A DNA stretch of 64,000 nt. Source: Gracilaria gracilis (lineage: Eukaryota; Rhodophyta; Florideophyceae; Gracilariales; Gracilariaceae). The notes beneath the pieces are model-generated. The model was given only the letters and a program-made list of their open reading frames with translations. It was not told where the DNA came from and ran no database searches. A program made the position numbers and the translations under genes. Shown here piece by piece: positions 21,804 to 31,897 of this stretch (the first letter of the stretch is position 1; each line of letters begins with the position of its first letter). The DNA lies in the NCBI GenBank assembly GCA_030374805.1, contig JARGSG010000199.1, positions 124,001 through 188,000 on the forward strand, in the 5' to 3' direction.

Positions 21804-22226
21804 TTAACAAGAGATCACTGACCCAAGTTCCATGTACTTGTGTAGAATAACCGCACTGTCGGCGAAGAGTCCTTCAATATAGTTCGGGGTATTGCACACA
21901 ACTGAGCATGTTCTGTATGAGCTGTTTGTAAGTGCAGCGACTGGATAGGAACAATAATTCTGGCTGTCGGGAATGGAATGCGGCAATGGGAGTTGTAGTA
22001 CGTTCACTAGATCATCAAATCCAGCGTCGACTTTGAGAAGAAAATGCCATGTATGAAGAGTTGACTCTATGTACAGTGTGCTGGCGGATGGGGGATTCTT
22101 GGTACGAAGGTATGCCTTCGCATATACCTTCGTACCAAGAGTACGTCGGTAGTACCGACCATACCAAAAGGTCGATGAAAAGCGATTGCAGAAATGCAAA
22201 AGCATGCAAAAGTAGGTATATTTCAC
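21804..22226 (-). CDS. hypothetical Cys-containing open frame
   Basis: A minus-strand frame of about 140 codons without an ATG at its upstream end. The C-terminal half is protein-like (N-Y-C-S-Y-P-V-A-A-L-T-N-S-S-Y-R-T-C-S-V-V-C) and could be part of a secreted Cys protein. The N-terminal half overlaps a 17-bp perfect inverted repeat (22097-22140), so the upstream coding part may have been replaced. Low certainty. Confidence 0.3.
   Translation of the reverse strand: MKYTYFCMLLHFCNRFSSTFWYGRYYRRTLGTKVYAKAYLRTKNPPSASTLYIESTLHTWHFLLKVDAGFDDLVNVLQLPLPHSIPDSQNYCSYPVAALTNSSYRTCSVVCNTPNYIEGLFADSAVILHKYMELGSVISC
22097..22140. repeat. 17-bp perfect inverted repeat (hairpin)
   Basis: Arms 22097-22113 and 22124-22140 are perfectly complementary (TCTTGGTACGAAGGTAT and its complement) around a 10-base loop. 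Confidence 0.85.
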
Positions 22227-22575
22227 AATAGTGGCTTGGATGGATGTCCACGTGTATATCGTTTCCGTTCTGGGTAATTAAAAGAATGTTCTTTTAATGA
22301 CCTTTGAGTGCTCAGCTGAGTTCAAACAAGCTTTGTTGATCCCCATCTGGACAGGAGCGCAAAAATAGTTTCTATATTACCTTCGGAGATGCTATGCCTG
22401 ATGAAGCAGGTTGAGCGACCTCCATGTTAGCGAATTATTTTGCTCCAAAAGTCATCCGTTATTAGCAGTGGCAGGCTGAAGAACAACAGACTCTAAGAGA
22501 ATCTGAACTTCAATAGCTTCCTCACGCAGAACCACGACTCATCAGTGGTTCTGGATGGGCTTCGTAGGGGAACAC

Positions 22576-24168
22576 TCATTCGCACTCACAAGACTCGCCA
22601 CCAAACAGGTTGGGCACTTTCCTCGTTCCTTCTGGACACTGCAGATGAGCAGATATTCGGTCCATGAAGTTCATATCAGAGCACTCAAAGCACCGATCTC
22701 CGTACGGTGACCTGGGCAGAAAAACACTTCCAGATGGGCATCGGACACACCTACTATCCAACGAGAACTCGCCGTCGCCGCAAGGAATACAAACGCCATC
22801 ACTTTCACCTTGCCCATGCTGACACTCACATCGACCAGTCAAAGCACTGGCTGGATTGCCATTCTGATCCACAAGAGCACATGGCTGGCAGCTGATGCCA
22901 TTTCTGCGCGAAGAGAAGTGGTTTGGAGCACATGGAGTGCACGTATCCAACTCGAACTTATTACCGAGGCAAGTTGTACAACGCCCATCTTCCATCATTG
23001 TGCCAGGGAGAGGACATTCAGACGCTCTGCAGCCATACTCCGTAGGACTCGATCCCAAGCCGCATTCGGTGGAAGGATCGACGCAGTTGAAGTTGAAGAA
23101 ATCAGAACGGCCTAGAAGTCCATCGGGGCACGTCACACATCGGGTCGCGTCATCTGGGTGCGTGTATTCGTTCGCAGCACATTTGGAACACTCGAAAGCA
23201 CCTTCTGTGCTGGTGTAGCCTTTGTCACAACTACTGCAGAACGGCTCTTGGTAGTAGTCCAGCTTCTCGTATTTGATCTTCGGTACTCCAACTGGAGTGC
23301 TTTGCCAAAACGTCCCGGCTACACATCGGCTGCAACCGCCCTTGCCATCTGGGGCAGTGCCGGGGTCACACTCGCACAAGGCGTTCTCGAAGATAGTGCG
23401 GCTGCCTGCAGGTCGCTTTCCCGGAGCACAAGCAAAGCAACGTTGCGAAGCACCTCCAGAGCTCACCATATTATGGCCACACCTAACGCATTCTTTTCGT
23501 TTAGTATTCAGACGTTCTCCAGGCGCACAAGCTCGACATTCTCCGTCCGCAGCTTCGAAGGTGTTGGTGGGACAGCCCGTGGTGGCGCTGTTACATCCCG
23601 CCGGGCGATCTCCAAGACTTGATGTTCCTGCCGGGCATGGCTCGCAGCTGGTGGATGATATGAGCAATCGAAAAGTACCGGCAGGACATGATACACATCC
23701 AGTGCCATCTGGAGTGGCGATGGTACCGATCGGGCACAGTTTGCACTCATCAGAAGCCGCACGTGACGCAAACTGGTTGGGAGGACATTTCTGACATCCT
23801 AGCTGTTCCGCGGAATACGCTGAGTCGAATGGAAAGCGCCTCGAACCATCCGGGTCCGGTATGGTCCCAGCAGGGCACCGCTGACATTTTGTGGCACCGA
23901 GCACACTTGACATTCCAGGAGGGCATCGGCTGCATGAGACGCCGAGCGTCGTTTTGAAGAAGCCGTGACGGCATTCCAGGCACCTTGAACCAAATTCTTT
24001 GAGTTCAAATCCTGGGTTGCATGTTGTGCATCGAGGCTCTCCAAACCTGGTTGGATACAAGCCGTCAGGACACGAGATGCAGCGACCGTCCTCTAGCCTG
24101 CTTCCGGGAGGGCAAAGCGCGTATATCGCGGTGGCGAGAAGGATAAGTTGGACTGCGTGCAGAAACAT
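22576..24168 (-). CDS. secreted Cys-rich GCC2/GCC3 (ephrin-receptor-like) repeat protein, 530 aa
   Basis: The ATG at 24168 lies about 70 bases behind a TATA box. A signal peptide (M-F-L-H-A-V-Q-L-I-L-L-A-T-A-I-Y-A) is followed directly by about a dozen repeats of the C-P-x-G-(T/F)...C-x-x-C type, each about 40 residues, running to the C-terminal C-E-C-E. Typical pieces are C-P-A-G-T-I-P-D-P-D-G and C-P-A-G-T-F. The pattern is that of GCC2/GCC3 or TNFR/ephrin-receptor-like Cys-rich domains. No transmembrane segment or GPI signal is visible, so it is probably secreted or wall-associated. The whole frame is intact. Partner and role are unknown. Confidence 0.88.
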   Translation of the reverse strand: MFLHAVQLILLATAIYALCPPGSRLEDGRCISCPDGLYPTRFGEPRCTTCNPGFELKEFGSRCLECRHGFFKTTLGVSCSRCPPGMSSVLGATKCQRCPAGTIPDPDGSRRFPFDSAYSAEQLGCQKCPPNQFASRAASDECKLCPIGTIATPDGTGCVSCPAGTFRLLISSTSCEPCPAGTSSLGDRPAGCNSATTGCPTNTFEAADGECRACAPGERLNTKRKECVRCGHNMVSSGGASQRCFACAPGKRPAGSRTIFENALCECDPGTAPDGKGGCSRCVAGTFWQSTPVGVPKIKYEKLDYYQEPFCSSCDKGYTSTEGAFECSKCAANEYTHPDDATRCVTCPDGLLGRSDFFNFNCVDPSTECGLGSSPTEYGCRASECPLPGTMMEDGRCTTCLGNKFELDTCTPCAPNHFSSRRNGISCQPCALVDQNGNPASALTGRCECQHGQGESDGVCIPCGDGEFSLDSRCVRCPSGSVFLPRSPYGDRCFECSDMNFMDRISAHLQCPEGTRKVPNLFGGESCECE

Positions 24169-24237
24169 TTCGGAGGTGATAGTGTGTTCGGATGCAAAGG
24201 GTAATAGTCCAAAAGTGAGTGAAATGGTGTGGAGTTC

Positions 24238-24245
24238 CTTTTATA
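24238..24245 (-). promoter_or_regulatory. TATA box of the GCC2/GCC3-type gene
   Basis: TATAAAAG on the minus strand, about 70 bases before the ATG at 24168. Confidence 0.65.
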
Positions 24246-25734
24246 GGTTGAGAGCAACGAATGAACGCCGTTCTGACTGAGTATGGCCCACGGAATTGTT
24301 TCCTGACATTTTCCCAAAGATGCATCAGGGTTCGACGTGCGAGCACACGGTTCTGCACAGTCACCTGTGACGCTCCCCTCCAGTGACTGGATACGAACAG
24401 ATCGCGTCTGTAATCTTGTGGTTCCAATTGTGGCATGAAGCAAGAAGGTTTCATGGGAGGACCATTTGCGTTTTTTTCTCGGAGAGGAAGTACCAGCAAG
24501 GAAATGGAATTCTGAAAATAGCGTCGCATATTTCGACTAAAAAAGCTGTGCATGCCTTGGTGGCTTCCACGGCGTACAGCAAGGAAAACCTTCGAACGAT
24601 CTCTGTCACTTATTCCAAACCCTCGACATCCACAGAGCCATTGTCAAGAGGGATCATGTCATATCTACTTGTGCCTTTGACTCCATATCGCACAAAGAGA
24701 AACGTTTGTTGAATCATACATCAAAACTGTGAATTTGTCTTTTGACCCCGAGTTCTTTTTCCTCGCTCCCAGTCACTTGATGTAACTGCTTTATCACAGG
24801 AACGGGTCCGGTCATGCCTAGCTCTGGGTGTTTCAACAACAGAGTACATTCAGCAGCGCATAGAAGGCATCTTATCATCGAATCATGATGTTGCGCTGTC
24901 ATTTCAAAAACCAAACTCTTATGATCCGTTTGCAAAATGCAACTTCCCGTACAGACTTTGGAAGAAAAGTAGTTGACGGGTTTTCTCCGAAGCTAATGTA
25001 GTGCTGTAGTGCTGGTCGTTTCCGGGGCATAAACATAGCTCTGTCGACATGGAGCCATTATTGTTTCTAATGATCCAGGAAACATTGGCCTCTCGAGGAA
25101 TGTCATAAGAATCATGGCTTCTCTCCCAATTTCATCTGCGATCAATCAGTTCAAAAGTCTACCTGCGCTGCCCAGTGGCTGAAACTGTGACCCCATCAAC
25201 GCAAGTGCGCCAAATCCAACTCCGCTCGGGACGATGTCATACGAGCATGTGTGTCCTGATTCGCTTGGCTATCGGATCACAGAAAAGGGCTGGTCGCGTT
25301 GCAGCGTTTCTCATGAATTCCGGAGATTTGAATGAAAATATCCAGCTCAGTGACACTGCTTTTGAAACAGCTGTAGCTTTCTATATATAAGCGGTAGGTT
25401 TTGCCACCCCGCCAATTTCGAAAGAGATCACCAAAAACAGGCAGAACTCTAATTTTCAAGCAGATTTTGATTGAGAATTCGGCACTTCAGATCAAAACAG
25501 CTACACGTAGCTTTGCTTCCGTGGTAGGAGCTTTGCGATGAATGAAAACTGTTCTTGAAATTTGGATTGCAAATACCAAAGTGGGCCACGTGTCCACGTC
25601 CGCGCAGTCGCTTAGAAGTCCGAACGATTCTATCGCTCACGAGTGCTACTAACGGTTAGCTAGAGCTACTGTAGACCTCTTTGATTCAAACAGTTCAAAC
25701 TTTGAACCGTTCAAACTTTGAATGAATCAATCAG

Positions 25735-25862
25735 GTGGTTCAACGCACGAATCGCGCGGCACGATGCTTCGAATCCACATGCGACGATGCGGTTCAGAGC
25801 ACGATGCTTTGAGCCACAGGCGACAATGTGGTTCAAAGCACGATGCTTTAAACCACATGCGA
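25735..25862 (+). repeat. 40-bp tandem repeat, about three units
   Basis: GCACGATGCTT starts at 25759, 25799 and 25838, each time followed by a diverged CCACATGCGA-GATG-GGTTC segment. The units differ by several bases each. Confidence 0.75.
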
Positions 25863-26102
25863 AACACAGTATCTAACCGTTCAACATACTATTTGCACAA
25901 GAAACTATATTTTGTCGATTGTGACCTTGGTTATGCTGCTTTTGGACCCTTGGCGAAGATTCACAATAGGCTGTGAACCATTTCGCACATATCCTCGCGA
26001 GATCCAGATAACCGAAGCACCATGGGCATAGTTCTTGCTTCCTGAACACAGAAACCGCCACCACAAATGCCCATACATAACCCCATGGCCCCATACTCGT
26101 TC

Positions 26103-26141
26103 GTAAGACAAAAAATCAATTGTATTGATGTTTTGTCTTAC
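26103..26141. repeat. 17-bp inverted repeat
   Basis: GTAAGACAAAAAATCAA (26103-26119) pairs with TTGATGTTTTGTCTTAC (26125-26141) with one mismatch and a 5-base loop. Confidence 0.7.
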
Positions 26142-26374
26142 CAGCCAGCATGAGGCCGAAACTTTCGAAGTTCGGCATTCGAACCCGACTTGCCTCTGCG
26201 CATAAATTCTGACCCACCGCACGAAAGCCTACTCACGCGACTAGTATTATCTCGCCAAGTTCTACTAGCTCTGTACAATTTAGTTCTTTCACCCCAAAAC
26301 ACAGTAATCAGCAGCCTCAAGCTCTACTTTTTGCTCATCGGACTCCGGTCTCTCCGTTGAAGAACATCATTACC

Positions 26375-27184
26375 ATGGTTACCTTATCCGTCCCCTTCTT
26401 TTTGTTGTCATTCCTATCGGCGTGGATATTTATACTTGAGGTCTTGGCGACGAACAGTTCGCCGGGGAATCGATGCCCAGTGAACATGAACAGAGAATTA
26501 GGAATCACAGACGACTATATTTGGGTATGCAAGTGCCCTCCCCTACTTACAATCGAGAGTGTTGAACCAGCTGTCAACGGCTTGAAGAGGATTCCAGTTC
26601 CATTTAATGAGAGAGATGACACCCAGGGACGAAACGAAGCATTCTTGCGCTGCGTTGAGGATAGCAGTGGGCCTCTGAACCGTCTTTGTGTCTCCAACAC
26701 AACTCTATTCGAAATCGAGGCCGAAAGAATCATGAGGCACTGCTTCGACGTTTCGCTTACAGCCGAAGAAGAGAGCAAAAGTGGACCGCTCACATTCACC
26801 ACGGAAACCTGCAGCACGAGGCTTGTTCCAGTCGTGACGCAGTCCGAAACAACGGGAGTATGGCTGTGTGAATGCGAGCAGCCTGGCGCGACAGAGTTGT
26901 TTTCATTTGATGTGGTGGTGGGACAAGCAAATCTCACCACGAATGCATCTCCAACTAACGCGATCCAGGAACTGGACGAAATTGAAAGGTGCACAGCACA
27001 AGCGAGCAAGCAGTTGGAGGACGTTTGTTTCAATGCACCTGGCGACTTTGACCTCGTCGCTTTGCATGTGTTGGAAGCGTGCTGCAAAAGGGCCAGGGCT
27101 TTGTCGGATACAAAGTTCCTGTGTGAAGCTCTGATTCCCGAAAACGTTGACGCGCTGAAGATACAGCGTGAGCCCCTGATCTAG
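26375..27184 (+). CDS. secreted or anchored Cys protein with two internal repeats, 269 aa
   Basis: The start is the ATG in ACCATGGTT, which gives a strongly hydrophobic N-terminus (residues 1-28) that acts as signal peptide or anchor. The rest has two homologous units of about 85 residues. Each shows W-(V/L)-C-(K/E)-C near its start, then R-C-x7-L-x3-C-x3, and ends with H-C or A-C-C. Unit 1 covers roughly residues 40-130 and unit 2 roughly 160-250. Several N-x-T/S sites are present. The frame ends with TAG, and an AATAAA signal follows at 27211. No known family is recognised. The repeat pattern suggests a disulphide-bonded extracellular module. Confidence 0.75.
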   Translation: MVTLSVPFFLLSFLSAWIFILEVLATNSSPGNRCPVNMNRELGITDDYIWVCKCPPLLTIESVEPAVNGLKRIPVPFNERDDTQGRNEAFLRCVEDSSGPLNRLCVSNTTLFEIEAERIMRHCFDVSLTAEEESKSGPLTFTTETCSTRLVPVVTQSETTGVWLCECEQPGATELFSFDVVVGQANLTTNASPTNAIQELDEIERCTAQASKQLEDVCFNAPGDFDLVALHVLEACCKRARALSDTKFLCEALIPENVDALKIQREPLI

Positions 27185-28147
27185 TATGCCACAGCTTGAA
27201 CCTCTTGATAAATAAAAGCACGAAGAATCTTCGTTTTTCGCTTGAGTCGTTTTCTCCCAAACAATTCGAGCGGTCAAACCATTCAGTGAACAGTTTCCTC
27301 ATGGGGCGCGCTGCTCGCTGTTTCAAATCCGTTACCCGCACGCCAACTGGTGCATTTTGTGCGGTCAGGAAATTTGACCTTGTGCGATACAGCACTTGCG
27401 GTGCTTGTCTGGAAAACGGGCAGTCTGCAATGGTGTCAACGTTGGTCGGTTCGAAAAAATGTCTGCGAGGGTAGCGAGGAAGTAGCGAGTACATTCTCTT
27501 TTACACATATGACATGAATACACGTACCAAGTATGTACCGTACAGATGAGTCACGTATACACGTACCAAGATATGAAACATTGGAACGATTCTAACGAAT
27601 TTGTTGCAAAGCAGTTCTACTTTCGTAGAACAATCATGATAGGATCTTGGTTTCGGCATGTGGGAGCTCACTACAAAAATCGTTGTCCACGTTCATATTT
27701 TAAGAACGCACCATGGCAATCTTGTAAGTTATGAAAGAAAGCGGGTGCGGAGTGGGATGTCATGCGCGTAATGATACACCCACATCACGCAATTTGCGTA
27801 ACGAGGGTCGAACGCCAGCTCAACATGGCTCTTAAAATAAACGCTGAGGTGGCTTGCAGTGTCGGTGAGTTCAGAGTCACCATGCGTACTTGTGTTATAG
27901 GCCTCTCTCAAGGCATTAAAACTTGTTGCTTACAACATGAAAGTGTGAAGGTGTTTTTGAGAAGAAGACGAGAATAGAAAGAGTCGAATACCAGAGCAAC
28001 TAGAACATCAATATGCACTACTCTTATTCGTCAACAATTTCATGCCTGGAACTCACCGAATTTGCGCACGAACCGCTTTTCTGCGCCGAAACCTTCAACC
28101 CTGGCAGTGATGGGGCGCACCGGGGCACCGTGACGCTGTCAAATGCC
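27185..28147. other. intergenic, no gene seen
   Basis: Apart from the poly(A) signal of the upstream gene at 27211-27216 and the promoter of the next gene at its end, I see nothing supported. Confidence 0.5.
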
Positions 28148-28156
28148 TAATAAAAG
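28148..28156 (+). promoter_or_regulatory. TATA-like box of the TIMP-like gene
   Basis: TAATAAAAG about 105-115 bases before the ATG at 28262. Confidence 0.55.
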
Positions 28157-28261
28157 CCCGGCGTCCCTTCCCATCAGCTTTTTGCGCTCTACAAACCAGT
28201 ACGCCAAGACGCGCAATTGAGCTCATTTCGTACCGACAAATCTGCGCCTCCTTCCGCAAGA

Positions 28262-28894
28262 ATGAAGCTTTTCTTCACCACGGTCGCTCTGATTTCGCTG
28301 TGTAATGTGGCTAGTGCATGCTCTTGCATATATCAGTCCCTTCAAGATGTGTTCTATAGTGACGGCATCGACTGGGTTATCAAGGGCACTGTGATCTCCT
28401 CCACTCGAATTCCTTTCAAACAGCCGTCGGTTCGCACGCTTACGGCGCCACTCTCTCGCCAGCAAGATGGCCTTCTTTCGGCCCCCGCAACAACCGCGTC
28501 GCCGCCGGCGTTCGGCTTTGGTATAGCGTTTCCTATAGGCCCTACTAGGGTAGAGCACCAAGTCAGGGTGGAGCAGGTGTTCAAGGGCTGTGATGTACCG
28601 GAGGTGATTAAGGTGTTCACGCTGAGTGGCACCTCCTGTTCGCTGCAGCTGTTCACGGGTGTTACGTACCTCCTGACGCTAGCGCGTGACACGGGGATGG
28701 GGTCAGGCGTGTTTCAGTGCGCGTACAATCGACGCTTTGAATCGGTATCAGGCCATGTTAACTTTTTGGAAAGAGCTGGCAACTGCTGCGGTGATGATTG
28801 CCCTACACCCTCACCACGCCCTTTCCCGGGCAGCATAGGCATAGCAGGACTCGCAAGGAGCGCAAGCAGAACATCGTCTTGGTATGTACTCTGA
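28262..28894 (+). CDS. secreted NTR/TIMP-like protein, 210 aa
   Basis: The ATG at 28262 gives a clean 19-residue signal peptide ending V-A-S-A, and the mature chain then begins C-S-C. A Cys-x-Cys as the first mature residues is the hallmark of TIMPs, where the N-terminal Cys binds the metalloprotease zinc. Further netrin-like features are W-V-I-K-G-T-V-I near residue 40, V-R-V-E-Q-V-F-K-G-C near 110, S-G-T-S-C then G-V-T-Y-L-L-T-L near 130-145, and a later Cys. A Pro/Ala/Gly-rich insert sits between the first strands. The tail has C-C-G-D-D-C and a Ser/Arg end. Fold assignment is by motif reading; protease inhibition is an inference. Confidence 0.7.
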   Translation: MKLFFTTVALISLCNVASACSCIYQSLQDVFYSDGIDWVIKGTVISSTRIPFKQPSVRTLTAPLSRQQDGLLSAPATTASPPAFGFGIAFPIGPTRVEHQVRVEQVFKGCDVPEVIKVFTLSGTSCSLQLFTGVTYLLTLARDTGMGSGVFQCAYNRRFESVSGHVNFLERAGNCCGDDCPTPSPRPFPGSIGIAGLARSASRTSSWYVL

Positions 28895-29406
28895 CCGGTT
28901 TTTGTCGAGTGTTAGGGACTACCGCTGTTCTTCCCAATCTGTTTAAACTTGGCGGTAACAGTAAAGCCCCTTATAGCTTAGGTATTACAAAATGCAGATC
29001 GAAGCTGGTTCTTACTTGAAAATCGCCGCTCAGAAAGTCCTCTCTCCAAAGGAAGGCTAAGACTTTGGATGGCTATTGCCTTGGCATTTCTAGACATAAC
29101 CTATTTATCTCACGTTCTAAGCTACAACGCATTCATTCTTGTTCATTTACTCTACTTGCTAAACCTATCACAGGATATGAGCTCAATCCTTTGTTTGCAT
29201 CATTCCACCAACCGATTGTTCACAGCTTGGAATCTTTTCAGTCAGTTCCGTTACGTCTCATGCACCCGGCGTCTGCGACCGTCTATGATTAGCTCTCGCC
29301 TCCGCAAGTTTCACAACGGACACCTAAACAGTCTGCACAGCTATTGCGATGGCTTCCCAGCACATTATCGTTTGGAGGATGGTCTTTTTTCGAGTTTCTT
29401 CTTGGT
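28895..29406. other. intergenic, no convincing gene
   Basis: A plus-strand ATG frame (29069-29530) is open for 153 codons but lacks motifs. It runs antisense into the better-looking minus-strand frame at 29407-29796, so I do not call it. Confidence 0.4.
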
Positions 29407-29796
29407 TCAGAGATGTTTAATTGTTTCTGGGAATACAAGTTTTGGTATCATATTTCCGCAGCCTCCACATCTTATCTCGGTATGGGTAAAATTTACAGTT
29501 CCATGCAGGGTGGGTGGAGGAAGACCATAAACAATGCTGCCCTGAGAACCAGAGCCGGCAGCCTGTCCCATACTGGATGATTCACCTTTAGCCTTCGCAC
29601 TATTGTAAAGATCTTCTAGAGACGAGTATGCTTCTGTCGAGTCATCCTGAAAGGGCATGCTTGGAGCAGCCGACCAAGGTTGTGACAGTGAATCCAATGA
29701 AAACTGCGAAGTTGGGCCTCTTTCTGACTTGCTTGTTTGAGAGGTTTTCACGCGCGAGCTTCCTGGACTGTTCTTTCGTTGTCTTTTCTCCTCCAT
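29407..29796 (-). CDS. hypothetical Ser-rich protein with CxxC tail, 129 aa
   Basis: The frame starts with ATG five codons after a stop. It is polar and basic (M-E-E-K-R-Q-R-K-N-S-P-G-S-S-R), then Ser/Gly-rich, and ends with I-R-C-G-G-C-G-N-M-I-P-K and a short tail. The single C-x-x-C resembles the first half of a small zinc ribbon of the LSD1 type, but the second Cys pair is missing, so it may be truncated. No neighbour helps to assign a role. Confidence 0.4.
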   Translation of the reverse strand: MEEKRQRKNSPGSSRVKTSQTSKSERGPTSQFSLDSLSQPWSAAPSMPFQDDSTEAYSSLEDLYNSAKAKGESSSMGQAAGSGSQGSIVYGLPPPTLHGTVNFTHTEIRCGGCGNMIPKLVFPETIKHL

Positions 29797-30663
29797 TTGC
29801 TCCTTGTTTGACTACGTTGATTCGAGAACGAAAAGTTCCAATCTTGGAAGGAAGGCAAGTGTGGTGTCTCTTGTGTACTGTTGTTCTTGTCCAGGTTGCT
29901 GTAGCAGTTGCCTTTCCTCGAACGACGTACTTTGAAGGCAGTTGAGTGCCCCTTTTAAGCTATTGCTGCTGCTCAGAAATGTTGGCGAACGCGCAATAAA
30001 AAACTGCTCACCTTCTATTCTTGGGGCATATGTTCTAAGGTTATGGGCGGTATTGATTTGGGGTTAACTTTTTGCTGTTTGCGGTTGAGGAGCTCAAGCG
30101 ATAAGTGCAAGTTGTCAATGGGGGGTAAGCTGAAGCGCGCAAAAGGCTCGAGAATCAAGGCCAAACATTTGCAAGCAAAGCGCAATCACGATTGATGAGA
30201 GTGGAGAAGCCGCCTTGCGGGTCGAACAGGGTGAAAACTTTGGTAGTGTGAGTGGAACTATGACTAGCAATGGTTGCGGAAATCGGGGCTCATAACACTT
30301 TGTCTCTCCAGTCGGAGCACAACGCAACACGGGGAGAAGGAAAAAGGTTTGTGCAACAGTTTGCTTGGCGAGCCCACGAATAAACTGACAGGGATCCGGA
30401 GTTTGACGGAGTGCTCTGACAAAGAATAGTGGACCAACCAAAGTTGGGATCAAACGTGGCAAAATGGGTCGGGACAAAACTTTTCTCAGTTACAACCAAA
30501 TGGGTGTAACCTGAACTCACAAATAGCAAATAACAAAACGCTTTCTTCTTGTTTCTGATTTTTTAAAATCAATTAAAATTGTCCACAACCATGTGCCAAG
30601 AAAATAAGATTTTTCGTATTTCAGGTTACGCCCGAAAATACACTGAATAGCATCGCAGCTGCC
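29797..30663. other. intergenic, possible decayed coding on the minus strand
   Basis: Two overlapping minus-strand frames (30115-30529) have some protein-like pieces but no ATG start, no motif, and switch frame between them. They could be a decayed gene. Not called. Confidence 0.35.
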
Positions 30664-31113
30664 TTACGACCATTCCAGCTCCGAGCTTGGCACAAAGTAC
30701 ACCTCTGTACAAGAAACACCCCACGCTGCTAATACCACCCGTCTTGTAGCCACCTCAACAAGTTGTTTGCGACCGTCGTAGTATTCTGCCGCGCAGGCTT
30801 CAATATCTCCTTGCTGCTGGAGATAGACGAGTCTCGCGGCAAGTCGCTTGAGCCCGTTAGAAAACTGACGCGTGAAAATCTTCTTCCCACATTCGACGCG
30901 ACCACTTTTCATATCGTTAGCATCTCTCACTGTAACTTTGCCTGTCGTGATTATGTCCTAACCGTCACAGCTTTCAAACCTCACATAGTACGCAACGTTA
31001 GAGTTTTTCAATATTACGTAGTTGTACGTTCCTCCACACAAGTCCTCACACGGTCCTCGAACCGAGGTTGCACCAGCAACGCTCCCATGCTGAGTCTCAA
31101 ATACTGGAACCAT
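30664..31113 (-). pseudogene. unrecognised protein of about 149 codons with an in-frame TAG
   Basis: From the ATG at 31113 the frame reads M-V-P-V-F-E-T-Q-H-G and carries C-E-D-L-C-G-G-T-Y-N-Y-V. It meets TAG at 30958-30960 after 51 codons, and then continues open with equally good composition for about 97 more codons, to the stop at 30664. The frame on both sides of the TAG is the same. Either the gene is recently disabled or the upstream 51 residues are now the product. No signal peptide and no known family. Confidence 0.5.
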
Positions 31114-31897
31114 ATTTTAAAGTGGGCCGGGCCATCGTAACTACCTTCGTATACCCTGCGGGGACGGACGGGGCGCGCAGCGCGGTGCCGCCTTCGGGGA
31201 GGGGCTGCGCTGGGTTGGTCACGTGTGGGACGTGGCAGCGCACGTGGCCACGCGCCGCTCCTCCCTGGGCTGTTGTCCACGTGCTGTTGCGCTTGACGAT
31301 GGCAGCGCGCCGTGTGCAGTTTGGAACATTCGACTTGTCTTCCGCATCCGGCGCCGTCGCCCTGTCCTTTGGCCTCCAGCAAAATGGAGCTCAGCGACCC
31401 GCAACACCACCGTCTGTGGCTCGGCACGGCAGATGTTGATGTTACGAAGAGGAAAACTCCGGCGCGTTGGCTGCACGCTCACCAAGCAGCAAGGAAAGCG
31501 AGCGATCGCTGGTTTTTGTGCGCAACTCGCGGCAATGCGCTCGGTGAGGAACGCACGGCGTGCCAGGGGAGCCAGGCTGGCTCAGCCAGCCCAACGACCA
31601 GGTCCCACACCGAGTGACCGACATGTTCAGGCGCCTGTTCGCCTATGACATGTCATCTATGCCGACGGCGCGGCGGGCTGCGGCAACTCAAAGCGCCGCC
31701 CGTAAGATACCGCCCAAGGGCGCCTCCGGCCATTTGATGTATTGACGTATTGAGCGAACTCTTTTCCAGGCGGCGAACGGTAAAGGCTACGGCATCTTCA
31801 TCAAGTACCGGCATGCAGAAAAACCGAGCGGCTTGTGGTAATGGCAATTCGGGTACGAGCGTCGAGCTGTTTGTCCTTCAACTACTTTTGATGCTTT
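31114..31897. other. GC-rich intergenic stretch
   Basis: Many overlapping frames are open on both strands with Arg/Ala/Pro-rich translations, as expected from GC-rich DNA. No gene is supported. Confidence 0.45.

Larger units (their letters stand above)
24250..26374. other. intergenic; holds a tandem repeat and a hairpin
   Basis: I see no supported gene. Apart from the minisatellite at 25735-25862 and the hairpin at 26103-26141, the sequence is unremarkable. Confidence 0.5.
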
